The notes under the pieces: generated by a model
The model's database searches: none
Told to the model about the DNA's origin: nothing
What the model saw: the letters and a program-made list of their open reading frames with translations, nothing else
Assembly (NCBI GenBank): GCA_046050465.1
Contig: JBJOPS010000036.1
Location: 1 to 64,000, forward strand
Length of the DNA stretch: 64,000 nucleotides
Direction: 5' to 3'
Source of the DNA: Egaibacter sp046050465
GTDB lineage: Bacteria > Pseudomonadota > Gammaproteobacteria > Burkholderiales > Burkholderiaceae_C
In this document: one piece after another, positions 43,360-52,466 of the stretch
How positions within the stretch are numbered: position 1 is the stretch's first letter
Layout of the letters: each line of letters begins with the position of its first letter
Made by a program: the position numbers and the translations under genes

Positions 43360-44355
43360 ATGATCATCAAGACACATCGAGACGGATTCATCCACCCGGT
43401 TGCCAGCGACATCACACCTGCCCGCGTTTATGAGGGCCGGCGCGACATGATCAAGCTGATGGCTATGGGCGTTGCCGGAGCGGCCATGGCTTCGTGGGCG
43501 GCTCGGGATGCCCGAGCCCAAGTGGCTCGCCCGGGCAAGTTGGCAGCGTTGTCAGGTGCCAAATCGGCCATCGCTGGCGCGGCCACGATGGAAAAAATCA
43601 CCGATTACAAAGACGCCAGCAGCTATAACAACTTCTACGAATTTGGCACCGATAAGTCGGATCCAGCCAAAAATGCCCATACGCTGAAAACCACGCCCTG
43701 GACGGTAGAGATCGAGGGGCTGGTGAAGAAACCCGCGAAGTATGCGCTGGAAGATTTGCTGAAGCTCAGTGCGCAGGAGGAGCGCATTTATCGCTTGCGC
43801 TGTGTCGAAGGCTGGTCGATGGTGATTCCCTGGGTGGGCTACTCGTTGTCCGAACTCATCAAAAAGGTCGAGCCGCTGGGCAATGCCAGATTCGTGGAGT
43901 TTGTGACGCTGGCCGACCCCAAGACCATGCCCTTTGTCGGTTCGCGGGTGCTGGACTGGCCCTATGTAGAGGGTTTGCGCCTGGACGAAGCCATGAATCC
44001 GCTGACCCTTTTGTCCTTTGGCATGTACGGTGAAGTGCTGCCCAACCAGAGCGGTGCCCCGGTGCGACTTGTGGTGCCCTGGAAGTATGGGTTCAAGAGT
44101 GGCAAGAGCCTGGTCAAGATTCGTTTCACCGACAAGATGCCTGCTACCGCATGGAACAAGGCCGCAGCAAACGAATACGGGTTCTATTCCAACGTCAACC
44201 CCGATGTGGACCACCCCCGCTGGAGTCAGGCCAGCGAGCGGCGCATTGGTGATGACGGTCTGCTGGCCAAGAAACGCAAGACTCTCATCTTTAATGGTTA
44301 CGAAGCCCAGGTCGGGCAGCTCTATGCCGGCATGGATCTGAAAAAATTCTACTGA
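43360..44355 (+). CDS. msrP: Protein-methionine-sulfoxide reductase catalytic subunit MsrP
   Basis: This 331-residue periplasmic molybdoenzyme repairs oxidised methionines in envelope proteins. A twin-arginine signal (GRRDMIKLMAMG, R27/R28) is followed by an Ala-rich region to DARAQ. The molybdenum ligand Cys148 is in YRLRCVEGWSM. It overlaps msrQ by one base (TGATG) and follows the cytochrome maturation genes. Confidence 0.95.
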   Translation: MIIKTHRDGFIHPVASDITPARVYEGRRDMIKLMAMGVAGAAMASWAARDARAQVARPGKLAALSGAKSAIAGAATMEKITDYKDASSYNNFYEFGTDKSDPAKNAHTLKTTPWTVEIEGLVKKPAKYALEDLLKLSAQEERIYRLRCVEGWSMVIPWVGYSLSELIKKVEPLGNARFVEFVTLADPKTMPFVGSRVLDWPYVEGLRLDEAMNPLTLLSFGMYGEVLPNQSGAPVRLVVPWKYGFKSGKSLVKIRFTDKMPATAWNKAAANEYGFYSNVNPDVDHPRWSQASERRIGDDGLLAKKRKTLIFNGYEAQVGQLYAGMDLKKFY

Positions 44356-45020
44356 TGCCTGTGCTTGCCCTGCCAGCCGTGCGGGCCCGGATGAAATTCC
44401 TGCTGCTTCACCCTGTCGCCAAACCGGTTGTTTTCGTCCTTTCCCTGCTGCCGTTTTGCTGGTTGCTGTATGCGGCCATTACCAACAACCTGGGCGCCAA
44501 TCCGGCCGAAGCGCTGATTCGTTCTACCGGCGACTGGACGTTGCGGTTTTTGTGCGTGGTGCTGGCGGTGACGCCGTTGCGGGTGATCACCGATACGCCT
44601 GCGCTGGCACGATTTCGCCGGATGCTGGGCCTGTTTGTGTATTTCTATGTCGTGGTTCACCTGCTGAGCTACAGCTGGTTTGACATGGGTTTTGACGTGC
44701 CTGACATCACCAAAGACATCATCAAACGCCCCTTCATTCTGGTTGGATTCTCAGTCTTCCTGCTGCTCACACCTTTGGCGCTGACGTCGTTTAACCGGGC
44801 GATCAAGGCCCTGGGGGCCAAACGCTGGCAGACCTTGCACAAGCTGGTCTATGGGGTGGCTGGCTTGGCTATTCTGCATTTTTTCTGGATGCGCGCGGGT
44901 AAAAACAACTTTGCCGAGGTATTTGTTTACGCCGCGATATTGGGAACCCTTTTGGGGTGGCGTTTGGTCCATTTTATGAGTAAAAAATGGCCTTGGCCCT
45001 CGTGGAATATGCACGAGTAG
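44355..45020 (+). CDS. msrQ: Haem-binding membrane subunit MsrQ
   Basis: This 221-residue membrane protein of the ferric-reductase-like family has about six helices. It hands electrons from the quinone pool or flavin to MsrP. Conserved His residues are in VVHLLSY, LHKLVYG and LAILHFFW. The last codons and the stop TAG are supplied by a copy of the dispersed repeat (44989-45037), giving the tail WPWPSWNMHE. Confidence 0.92.
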   Translation: MPVLALPAVRARMKFLLLHPVAKPVVFVLSLLPFCWLLYAAITNNLGANPAEALIRSTGDWTLRFLCVVLAVTPLRVITDTPALARFRRMLGLFVYFYVVVHLLSYSWFDMGFDVPDITKDIIKRPFILVGFSVFLLLTPLALTSFNRAIKALGAKRWQTLHKLVYGVAGLAILHFFWMRAGKNNFAEVFVYAAILGTLLGWRLVHFMSKKWPWPSWNMHE

Positions 45021-45037
45021 CTATTAAATTTATAGCA
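44989..45037 (+). repeat. Dispersed palindromic element, copy 10 (end of msrQ)
   Basis: GGCCTTGGCCCTCGTGG, ATATGCACGAGTAGC and hairpin GCTATTAAATTTATAGC. The TAG within GAGTAGC is the msrQ stop codon. It fills the whole space to the convergent lysA stop. Confidence 0.9.
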
Positions 45038-45039
45038 AT

Positions 45040-46317
45040 TTACCTGACGAGAGTCTCACGCAGCAATTGGTCCTGAATCGTCTCGCGCTGACGGATGACA
45101 TGCACCTTTGCGCCGTCCACCAGAACTTCAGCCGCGCGACCCCGGGAGTTGTAGTTGCTGGCCATGCTCATGCAATAGGCTCCAGCAGACAAAACCGCCA
45201 GTACGTCGCCGGGCTGTACGCCCAGCTCCCGGTCGTGGCCGATCCAGTCGCCGCTCTCACACACAGGGCCGACCACTTCCCAGGTTGTGGGCGCATCTGA
45301 TCGGGGCGTCACCGGAACAATCTGGTGATACGCCTGGTACATGGCGGGGCGGGGCAGGTCGTTCATGGCGGCGTCGACAACGCAGAAGTTTTTCTGCTCG
45401 CCCGGCTTCAGGTAGAGCACTTCGGTGAGGCAAACGCCGGCATTGCCAACCAGTGACCTGCCGGGTTCAATCATCAATTGACGTTGCCCGAAACCACGCG
45501 CATCCAGCCGGGCCAGCAACCGGGTCCAAAGCTGATCGGCCTGGGGTGGCTGATCGCCGTTGTAGTTGATGCCCAGACCGCCGCCAAAGTCGATGTGGTG
45601 AATGGGGATGCCTGCACCCTCAATCACCTCGACCAGATCGAGCATGCGGTCTACGGCGTCCAGGTAAGGTGCTTCCTGCGTGATCTGGGAGCCAATGTGG
45701 CAATCGATGCCAACGACCTGAAGGCCCGCCAAACCCGATGCGCGCTGATAGGTCCCCAGCGTGCGTTCGTGGGCAATGCCAAATTTGCTGCCCTTGAGGC
45801 CTGTTGAAATATAGGGATGGGTTTTGGGGTCTACATTCGGGTTGACGCGGATGCTCACGGGTGCGCGTTTGCCCAGGGACCTGGCCACTTCATTGAGCAC
45901 TTCCAGTTCGGGCTCGCTTTCCACATTGAAGCAACCAATCCCGACTTCCAGCGCGCGGCGCATTTCTGCACGCGTTTTGCCCACGCCGGAGAAGATGATT
46001 TTTGCCGGCACCGCGCCTGCGGCCAGCACGCGCTCCAGTTCACCGCCCGAGACAATGTCAAAACCACAGCCTGCGCGGGCGAAAACCTGCAGCACGCCCA
46101 GCGACGAATTGGCTTTCATGGCGTAGCAGATCTGGACCTTTCGCCCGGCAAAACCACGCTGATAGGCCGCCAGCGCCGCCAGCATGGACGCTTTGGAGTA
46201 CACAAACAGGGGCGTTCCATGTTCTTTGGCCAGTTGCCCCAGGCGGGCGTCATCAACAAACAGTTCACCATCCCGGTAGGCGACGTGGGGTTGGCCGGGC
46301 ATATTCTGGCGAGTCAT
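45040..46317 (-). CDS. lysA: Diaminopimelate decarboxylase
   Basis: This 425-residue PLP enzyme performs the last step of lysine synthesis. The PLP lysine lies in CYAMKANSSLGVLQ. The specificity block CESGDWIG and the C-terminal YCMSMASNYNSRGRAAEVLVDG are intact. It overlaps lptM by 4 bp, the common lptM-lysA arrangement of betaproteobacteria. Confidence 0.97.
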   Translation of the reverse strand: MTRQNMPGQPHVAYRDGELFVDDARLGQLAKEHGTPLFVYSKASMLAALAAYQRGFAGRKVQICYAMKANSSLGVLQVFARAGCGFDIVSGGELERVLAAGAVPAKIIFSGVGKTRAEMRRALEVGIGCFNVESEPELEVLNEVARSLGKRAPVSIRVNPNVDPKTHPYISTGLKGSKFGIAHERTLGTYQRASGLAGLQVVGIDCHIGSQITQEAPYLDAVDRMLDLVEVIEGAGIPIHHIDFGGGLGINYNGDQPPQADQLWTRLLARLDARGFGQRQLMIEPGRSLVGNAGVCLTEVLYLKPGEQKNFCVVDAAMNDLPRPAMYQAYHQIVPVTPRSDAPTTWEVVGPVCESGDWIGHDRELGVQPGDVLAVLSAGAYCMSMASNYNSRGRAAEVLVDGAKVHVIRQRETIQDQLLRETLVR

Positions 46318-46547
46318 TTTGTGCTTGTCGCAGGTGTGGGGGAAGAAGCGCTTGGGGTAGCTGCGGTTGCTGCTTTATTGCTGTTTGGCAGCAAAGTCTC
46401 GGGCAAGGTAGCGCGCTGCGTGCCGGACGCGGTGGTCGGCATGAACAGCGCTCCCCTTTGCCCGCAACCGGGAAGGCTCACCATGCAGCTGACAAGGACA
46501 ATGGCCCACGTTAACGGGCGGACTAAAATTTGGCGGGTACATATCAT
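46314..46547 (-). CDS. lptM: Small lipoprotein LptM (YifL-like)
   Basis: This 77-residue lipoprotein has a signal peptide ending in the lipobox SLPGC (Cys28), followed by GQRGALFMP, matching the LptM motif CGQxGxLxxP. LptM helps LptD mature in the outer-membrane LPS translocon. The rest is a Thr/Ala/Ser/Pro-rich tail. The ATG at 46547 is only 12 bp from the divergent cyaY ATG, so each promoter must lie inside the other gene. Confidence 0.85.
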   Translation of the reverse strand: MICTRQILVRPLTWAIVLVSCMVSLPGCGQRGALFMPTTASGTQRATLPETLLPNSNKAATAATPSASSPTPATSTK

Positions 46548-46559
46548 CCTCAAATTGTA

Positions 46560-46889
46560 ATGACCGACCTTGAATTTATGGACAGCGCAGAAACCTTGCT
46601 CAAGGCAGTTGAGTTGTGCTGTGACCGGATCAATGAAACGACGGACGCTGATATTGATAATCAGCGTGTCGGCGGAATGATCACGCTGGTGTTTTCCAAC
46701 AAGAGCCAGATCGTGATCAATTTGCAGAAACCTCTGCACGAGGTCTGGCTGGCTGCCCGGTCGGGTGGGTATCACTACAAGTTTGATGGTACGAACTGGA
46801 ATGACACGAAAGGGCAGGGCGAATTCTTTGTTTGTCTCTCACGTGACGCCAGCGCACAGGCTGGCCGCGATCTGCCCTTCATGGCCTGA
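46560..46889 (+). CDS. cyaY: Frataxin-like protein CyaY
   Basis: This 109-residue frataxin homologue has an acidic first helix (MTDLEFMDSAETLLKAVE) and the conserved sheet blocks GGMITLVFSNKSQIVINLQ, HEVWLAARSGGYHYKFDG and W-N-D-T. CyaY binds iron and tunes Fe-S cluster assembly by IscS. It ends exactly where the convergent mrcA stop begins (TGATCA). Confidence 0.93.
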   Translation: MTDLEFMDSAETLLKAVELCCDRINETTDADIDNQRVGGMITLVFSNKSQIVINLQKPLHEVWLAARSGGYHYKFDGTNWNDTKGQGEFFVCLSRDASAQAGRDLPFMA

Positions 46890-49253
46890 TCAGTTCCTGA
46901 ACAGATCCAGTATGCTCTTCTTCTCGTCAGCAGGTGGGGTAGGCTGACCCGTGCCGGGCACGCCAATAGAGTCTTCCAGCCCCAGACTGCGCACACCAGC
47001 GCCCCTGGCGTATTCATCGTAGTACCACTCGCCTCCTGAGTTCACCACACCTTCGGGTACGGGCGGCTCGATCGCGGGTACATCCTTGAGCGCATGCTGC
47101 ATGAAACGGATCCATACCGGTAGACTGAGGCCTCCGCCTGTCTCGTTACTTCCCATTTTTCGAGGCGTGTCATAACCAATCCACGTGACAGCAGTCAGGG
47201 TGCGATGAAAGCCAGCAAACCAGGCGTCCATGGAGTCGTTGGTCGTACCTGTTTTTCCATAGATGTCTCCTCGTCCGAGCATGGCCTTGGCTCTTGCTGC
47301 GGTGCCGGTACGCGTTACCTCCTGCAGCAGGCTGGACATGATGAAGGCATTGCGTGCGTCGATCACACGTGTTGCAGGATCCAAAACTGCCGGTTTGTAA
47401 TCAACGAGCACCCGCCCCTTCTGCTCTGTAACCTTGCTGACCAGCCATGGGTCGATGTGAAAACCATCGTTGGCAAATACCGAGTAGGCAGTCGCCATCT
47501 GCATTGGAGTTACTGAGCCAGCGCCCAGCGCCATGGTCAGGTAAGCAGGGTGCTTGCCGGCATCGAAACCAAATCGCTGAACCCATTCTTGGGCGGATTG
47601 GGGTCCTATGGATTGCAATATCCGGATCGAGACCATGTTTTTGGACTTTGCCAGACCAGTGCGCATGGTCATTGGGCCGTCAAATTTGCCGTCATAGTTC
47701 TTCGGCTCCCACGGCTGCCCGCCCGTTACATCAGCATCAAAAAACAGAGGTGCGTCGTTGATGATGGTCGATGGGGTAAGCCCCTTTTCCAGAGAAGCAG
47801 AATAGATAAATGGTTTAAAACTCGACCCCGGTTGGCGCCATGCCTGGGTGACATGGTTGAACTTGTTTTTCTGGAAATCAAATCCTCCTACCAGTGCCTT
47901 GATCGATCCGTCACGGGGGTCCAAAGCTACAAATGCACCCTCAACCTCAGGTAACTGGGTAATTTCCCAATTGCCTTTGGATGTTTTGGACACCCGGATC
48001 AAGGCACCACGGCGGATCTTGATGTTGGGTGGAGCCTTCTCCGTCAGCCCCGATTGTGCGGGCTTCAAGTCGTCACCCGTGATCTCAATGTACTCATCAT
48101 TTTGCCGCACGGCCTTGATTTTCTTGGAATCTGCTTCCAGAACAATCGCAGACATGACATCGCCATTGTCAGGGCTCTCTTCAAGAGCTTCGTCAATGGC
48201 ATCGTCCAGTTCTTGTGGGTTGGTTGGCAAAGAAATAAATTTCTCGGGGCCCCGATAAACTTGGCGACGCTCGAAATCCATGATGCCCCGGCGCAAAGCC
48301 TTATAGGCGATGTCCTGATCAGAAGAGTCTAGCGTCGTGTAAACATTCAGGCCGCGCACATAAGTCTCTTCCCCATACTGGGCGTAAATAAGCTGCCTGA
48401 CCATCTCCGCTACGTATTCAGCATGAACCCGGGTGTTTTCAGGGCCTGTCTTGACCTTGAGTTCCTGATTTTTTGCCAGTTCAGCCTGTGCCGTAGTGAT
48501 AAAGCCGTTTTCCGCCATCCTGCCAATGATGTGTATCTGGCGGGTACGTGCGCGTTTGGGGTTGCTGATCGGGTTGTAGGCGGACGGCGCCTTTGGCAGG
48601 CCAGCCAGCATGGCTGCCTCGGCTATGGTAATGTCCTTCAGCGGTTTGCCAAAGTAGGCATCTGACGCTGCGGCAAACCCGTAAGCCCGATTACCCAGAA
48701 ATATCTGATTCATGTAAATCTCAAGAATCTGGTCTTTCGTTAGCGTGTGCTCAAGCTTGAACGTCAGCAAGATCTCGTAGATCTTTCTCGTGAAAGTTTT
48801 TTCGGATGACAGATAGACATTGCGGGCAACCTGCATCGTGATGGTGGAGGCGCCTTGACTCTTGGCATTCCTGAGGTTCGCCAGGCCTGCGCGCATGACG
48901 CCTCTGTAATCGACTCCACCATGCTCATAAAAACGTGCATCCTCAATAGCGAGTACTGCATCGATCATGACTTTTGGGATATCCGTGAGAGGCGTCAGGC
49001 TGCGTCGTTCTTCGCCAAACTCTCCAATGAGCAGACCATCCGCAGAAAATACTCTGAGAGGTAATTTAGGTCGGTACTCGGATAAATCGGAGATGTCCGG
49101 AAGGTTGGGAAGGGCTACTGAAAGCGCCAGAGCGATCACTATCAAGGCTGAAGCAATGCCTGCTGCTGCCAAACCTATTGTCCAGAGACTCAGGCGCAAG
49201 AGCCAGTGCATGGATTTCAGGCTTGGGTCTCTCTGATCGGATTTGAGGGGCAT
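46890..49253 (-). CDS. mrcA: Penicillin-binding protein 1A
   Basis: This 787-residue bifunctional peptidoglycan synthase has an N-terminal membrane anchor (~17-40) and a GT51 transglycosylase domain with EDARFYEHGGVDYRG and GASTITMQVARN. An OB-like insert and the transpeptidase follow, with SSFK (SxxK), SKN and KTGTT motifs. It builds cross-linked glycan at the inner membrane. It is divergent from the pil cluster, the standard ponA/mrcA-pilM arrangement of proteobacteria. Confidence 0.97.
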   Translation of the reverse strand: MPLKSDQRDPSLKSMHWLLRLSLWTIGLAAAGIASALIVIALALSVALPNLPDISDLSEYRPKLPLRVFSADGLLIGEFGEERRSLTPLTDIPKVMIDAVLAIEDARFYEHGGVDYRGVMRAGLANLRNAKSQGASTITMQVARNVYLSSEKTFTRKIYEILLTFKLEHTLTKDQILEIYMNQIFLGNRAYGFAAASDAYFGKPLKDITIAEAAMLAGLPKAPSAYNPISNPKRARTRQIHIIGRMAENGFITTAQAELAKNQELKVKTGPENTRVHAEYVAEMVRQLIYAQYGEETYVRGLNVYTTLDSSDQDIAYKALRRGIMDFERRQVYRGPEKFISLPTNPQELDDAIDEALEESPDNGDVMSAIVLEADSKKIKAVRQNDEYIEITGDDLKPAQSGLTEKAPPNIKIRRGALIRVSKTSKGNWEITQLPEVEGAFVALDPRDGSIKALVGGFDFQKNKFNHVTQAWRQPGSSFKPFIYSASLEKGLTPSTIINDAPLFFDADVTGGQPWEPKNYDGKFDGPMTMRTGLAKSKNMVSIRILQSIGPQSAQEWVQRFGFDAGKHPAYLTMALGAGSVTPMQMATAYSVFANDGFHIDPWLVSKVTEQKGRVLVDYKPAVLDPATRVIDARNAFIMSSLLQEVTRTGTAARAKAMLGRGDIYGKTGTTNDSMDAWFAGFHRTLTAVTWIGYDTPRKMGSNETGGGLSLPVWIRFMQHALKDVPAIEPPVPEGVVNSGGEWYYDEYARGAGVRSLGLEDSIGVPGTGQPTPPADEKKSILDLFRN

Positions 49254-49279
49254 AAAAACCTATGTAAGATCGCGTCACC

Positions 49280-49285
49280 ATTATA
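49280..49285 (-). promoter_or_regulatory. mrcA -10 box
   Basis: Perfect TATAAT on the minus strand. The -35 region is weak (ATTCAC at a longer than usual spacing). Confidence 0.5.
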
Positions 49286-49434
49286 GAAATGAGGATTGCC
49301 CCCAGTGAATATGATGATCCCACGCGTTAGCCGACGAGTCATTCGTAACGGATAAACGCTAACCGGATCACTTCCTCAAATCCAAAACGTCTGCTTTTGG
49401 CAACGTTTCTAACCTGTTAACCAGGCAAATGTCT

Positions 49435-49463
49435 TTGCGGAACAACGGGCTTACTGATAGCAT
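49435..49463 (+). promoter_or_regulatory. Candidate pilM promoter
   Basis: TTGCGG-N17-TAGCAT, a moderate vegetative promoter ~57 bp before the pilM start. No RpoN (GG-N10-GC) site was recognised. Confidence 0.35.
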
Positions 49464-49484
49464 TCATGTGAAGTCTTAAGTTTC

Positions 49485-49501
49485 GCCGATTCTCAATCGG
49501 C
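49485..49501 (+). promoter_or_regulatory. Leader hairpin before pilM
   Basis: GCCGATT-CTC-AATCGGC, a perfect 7-bp stem with a 3-base loop, ends 19 bases before the TTG start. It may tune translation of the pil operon. Confidence 0.4.
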
Positions 49502-49519
49502 TTGTTTCAGGGGATAGTC

Positions 49520-50596
49520 TTGATCTCTTTGGGGTCTTTGTTTAGTCGCCAGCCGGCGCCCATGTTGGGTTTGGACATTAGTTCGTCCAGCGTCAAACTG
49601 GTTGAATTAAGTCAAAGCAAATCAGGCGCTTTGGTGCTTGAGCGTTGCGCGATGGAGCCCTTGGAGCGGGGTTGGGTGACTGACGGCAATATAGAGAAGT
49701 TTGATGAGGTGGCAGAAGCCGTTCGGCGACTGGTGAAAAAAAGTGGTGCCAAAGCCAAAAATGTTGCAATGGCATTGCCACCTTCGGCGGTAATTACCAA
49801 AAAAATCATTCTCCCTGGGGGGCTTACCGATCAGGAGTTGGAGGCTCAGGTTGAGACTGAAGCCAATCAGTACATCCCCTTTCCTCTGGATGAGGTGAGT
49901 CTGGATTTTTGTGTGATTGGCCCCAGTGCATCTTCAAGTGGGGATCTGGATGTGCTGATTGCAGCTTCGCGGCGAGAAAAGGTTCAGGATATTCAGGGCC
50001 TGGCTGAGGCGGCTGGTCTGAAGCCGGTAATTGTGGACGTTGAGTCTTATGCGTCACGCCTTGCTACCAGCAGATTGATTGAAAATCTGCCCAATCAGGG
50101 TGTTGGATCCATTGTTGCGCTTTTTGAGGTTGGGGCGATGACCACCAGCATGCAGGTTATCCGCGATGATGAGGTTCTCTATGATCGGGATCAGGCCTTC
50201 GGGGGGGCTCAATTGACTCAATTGATTGTGCGCCAGTATGGATTTTCTCTGGAAGAGGCTGAAAGCAAGAAGCGTGGCGGTGAGTTGCCGGATGACTATG
50301 AGTCCAACGTGCTTCGCCCCTTTGTGGATAGCATGGTGCAAGAAATTGGACGAGCGCTGCAGTTCTTTTTTACCAGCACACCGCATAACAAGGTTGACTA
50401 CATCATGCTGGCTGGTGGCTCTGCCGCCTTGCCTGGGCTTACTGCAGCGGTGACTCATCAGACTACTTTTTCATGTACTCTGGTTGATCCGTTCGAAGGC
50501 ATGGAAATGGGCGATGGTGTGCGCCTCAAGAAGATGACGAGGGAAGCGCCCTCCTATCTGACATCTTGTGGCTTGGCGTTGCGGAGGTTTGTCTAA
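49520..50596 (+). CDS. pilM: Type IV pilus assembly protein PilM
   Basis: This 358-residue cytosolic actin-like (FtsA-like) protein binds PilN at the inner membrane. Family blocks are PMLGLDISSSSVKLVELS, the phosphate-binding segments and ALPPSAVITKKI. A TTG at 49520 is chosen as the start because AGGGGATA precedes it and it gives the typical ISLGSLF opening; a TTG at 49502 would also be in frame. It ends next to the GTG start of pilN. Confidence 0.93.
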   Translation: MISLGSLFSRQPAPMLGLDISSSSVKLVELSQSKSGALVLERCAMEPLERGWVTDGNIEKFDEVAEAVRRLVKKSGAKAKNVAMALPPSAVITKKIILPGGLTDQELEAQVETEANQYIPFPLDEVSLDFCVIGPSASSSGDLDVLIAASRREKVQDIQGLAEAAGLKPVIVDVESYASRLATSRLIENLPNQGVGSIVALFEVGAMTTSMQVIRDDEVLYDRDQAFGGAQLTQLIVRQYGFSLEEAESKKRGGELPDDYESNVLRPFVDSMVQEIGRALQFFFTSTPHNKVDYIMLAGGSAALPGLTAAVTHQTTFSCTLVDPFEGMEMGDGVRLKKMTREAPSYLTSCGLALRRFV

Positions 50597-51241
50597 GTGG
50601 TATTGATTAACCTGCTCCCGCATCGCGAGGCGGCGCGTAAGCGTCGGCGGGATGTATTTAATATTTCTCTCGGAGCCTCCGCGTTGGTTGGTGGTCTTGT
50701 TGCTGGAGGTGTTTTCCTGTGGTATCAGGCCCAGATTTCGTTGCAGCAGGGGAAAAACCAGTTGCTTACCACCGAGATTCAGAAGCTTGAAGTCCAGATC
50801 AAGGACATTGCTTCCTTGGAGGCCGAGATCGCGGGTTTGCGTGCTCGTCAGCAGGCCGTGGAGGATTTGCAGGCTGACCGAAATATCCCTGTCCACTTGC
50901 TGACCGAGATGGTCAAGCAAATGCCTGATGGCGTGTACATATCCAGCATGAAGCAGGAAAATCAGCTGGTAACGCTGGCTGGTGTAGCGCAATCGAACGA
51001 GCGGGTCTCTGAATTATTGCGTAATCTGGCAAACAACACGCCGTGGTTTACCAAGCCGGAGCTGATTGAAATTGTTGCAGGCAATGTGGCATTAAGTTCA
51101 CGTGAGCAAAAGCGCGTGGCGAATTTTACAATCAGGGTCAAGTTGATGCGTGCCAGCGAGGCTGAGAAGGCTGCGCAGGCAGCTGCAGGCGTGAGTGCGG
51201 TGGTGCCAGTGGCTGTTGCCTCCGCGCCCGCCAAAAAATAG
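50597..51241 (+). CDS. pilN: Type IV pilus inner-membrane protein PilN
   Basis: This 214-residue protein starts at a GTG immediately after the pilM stop, with the conserved INLLPHREAARKRRR that contacts PilM. One membrane helix (~25-46) precedes a coiled coil and a periplasmic ferredoxin-like domain that pairs with PilO. An Ala/Val-rich tail ends the protein. Confidence 0.93.
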   Translation: MVLINLLPHREAARKRRRDVFNISLGASALVGGLVAGGVFLWYQAQISLQQGKNQLLTTEIQKLEVQIKDIASLEAEIAGLRARQQAVEDLQADRNIPVHLLTEMVKQMPDGVYISSMKQENQLVTLAGVAQSNERVSELLRNLANNTPWFTKPELIEIVAGNVALSSREQKRVANFTIRVKLMRASEAEKAAQAAAGVSAVVPVAVASAPAKK

Positions 51242-51252
51242 CAGGCGCATGT

Positions 51253-51927
51253 ATGGCAAATAATCCTTCAGTCCTCTCCGAATTTCCTGCTTTTCAGGAA
51301 AGACTGGTTAGCCAATTTCGTGGACTTGATACCAAAGATCCTGCCGGTTGGCCGATGCTGCCTCGGTATCTGCTATTTGTTGTTGTTGCGGCAGCCATTG
51401 TCATTGCATTGTGGTTTTTATGGATTAACTCGTCTGAGGTTGCTCTCGAAACAGAGCGCGCGACGGAAATCAAGCTGAGAGAAGATTACAAGGTCAAGCT
51501 GGCGAAGGCTGTCAACCTTGACGCGCTCAAGAAGCAGCGCGAGCAGGTGTTGCAGTATGTGACCCAGCTTGAAAAGCAACTGCCCAGCAAAGCAGAAATG
51601 GACGCACTATTGTCTGACATCAATCAAGCTGGGCTTGGGCGTAGCCTGCAGTTTGATTTGTTTAGACCGGGTCAGGTTGCTGTGAAGGAATACTATGCGG
51701 AACTGCCTATAACTTTGAGGGTGGTTGGCAGCTATCATGACATCGGATCTTTTGCTTCTGACATCGCAAATTTGTCTCGAATTGTGACGTTGAATAACCT
51801 CACGATAACGCCACGGTCAGATGGTATTTTGATAATGGATTCGACGGCCAAAACTTTTCGTTATCTTGACTCTGGCGAAGTTGATGCGCAGCGTAAGGCG
51901 AATCAGCCTGCGGGAGCCAAAAAATGA
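51253..51927 (+). CDS. pilO: Type IV pilus inner-membrane protein PilO
   Basis: This 224-residue protein has a cytosolic N-terminus, a membrane helix (~38-58), a coiled coil and a periplasmic domain with the block ELPITLRVVGSYHDIGSFASDIANLSRIVTL (conserved pattern). PilN-PilO heterodimers link the motor to the PilP-PilQ outer complex. It overlaps pilP by 4 bp. Confidence 0.94.
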   Translation: MANNPSVLSEFPAFQERLVSQFRGLDTKDPAGWPMLPRYLLFVVVAAAIVIALWFLWINSSEVALETERATEIKLREDYKVKLAKAVNLDALKKQREQVLQYVTQLEKQLPSKAEMDALLSDINQAGLGRSLQFDLFRPGQVAVKEYYAELPITLRVVGSYHDIGSFASDIANLSRIVTLNNLTITPRSDGILIMDSTAKTFRYLDSGEVDAQRKANQPAGAKK

Positions 51928-52466
51928 CCTTTTTTCATATTGGCCCTCTTTTAATGGCAGGCTTCTTGTTGTCCGGGTGCTTGGGCTCTGACGATGAGGA
52001 CCTGGCGCAATGGATGACGGAGCAGAAAGCGCAAACCAAGCCGAAGGTGGCGCCTATATCTGAGCCCAAACAATTCAAACCGGAAAGCTATACACAGGCA
52101 AGTGCAGTTGAACCCTTCAGTAAGGAAAAGTTGGCTCAGGCTTTGAAGCGTGATTCTTCGCAAGAGGCATCCAATGGAGCATTGGTGGCCCCCGAGTTGG
52201 TGCGTCGTAAAGAGCCACTCGAAGCATTTCCGCTTGATTCAATGGCTCTTGTCGGCAGTCTTGTTCAGACAGGTAAGCCAGTTGCCCTGGTCAGGGTGGA
52301 TAACTTGCTCTATCAGGTTCGACCAGGTAACTATCTTGGGCAGAACTATGGTCGTGTTACCAAAATCAATGAGACGGAGGTTACCTTGCGGGAAATTGTG
52401 CAAGACGCCGTAGGTGAGTGGATTGAACGCACGGCTACGTTGCAGCTGCAGGAAAGGTCGAAATGA
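51924..52466 (+). CDS. pilP: Type IV pilus lipoprotein PilP
   Basis: This 180-residue lipoprotein has the lipobox LLSGC (Cys19). A disordered region follows, then the compact C-terminal beta domain (ALVRVDNLLYQVRPGNYLGQ) that touches the PilQ N0 domain. It overlaps pilO and pilQ by 4 bp each. Confidence 0.94.
   Translation: MTFFHIGPLLMAGFLLSGCLGSDDEDLAQWMTEQKAQTKPKVAPISEPKQFKPESYTQASAVEPFSKEKLAQALKRDSSQEASNGALVAPELVRRKEPLEAFPLDSMALVGSLVQTGKPVALVRVDNLLYQVRPGNYLGQNYGRVTKINETEVTLREIVQDAVGEWIERTATLQLQERSK

Larger units (their letters stand above)
49254..49519. other. Divergent control region between mrcA and pilM
   Basis: 266 bp without a gene. For mrcA, a perfect TATAAT (reverse complement of 49280-49285) lies 27 bp before the ATG, with a weak -35. 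For pilM, TTGCGG (49435-49440) and TAGCAT (49458-49463) are 17 bp apart. A perfect hairpin GCCGATT-CTC-AATCGGC (49485-49501) lies in the pilM leader just before the ribosome binding site AGGGGATA. Confidence 0.55.
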
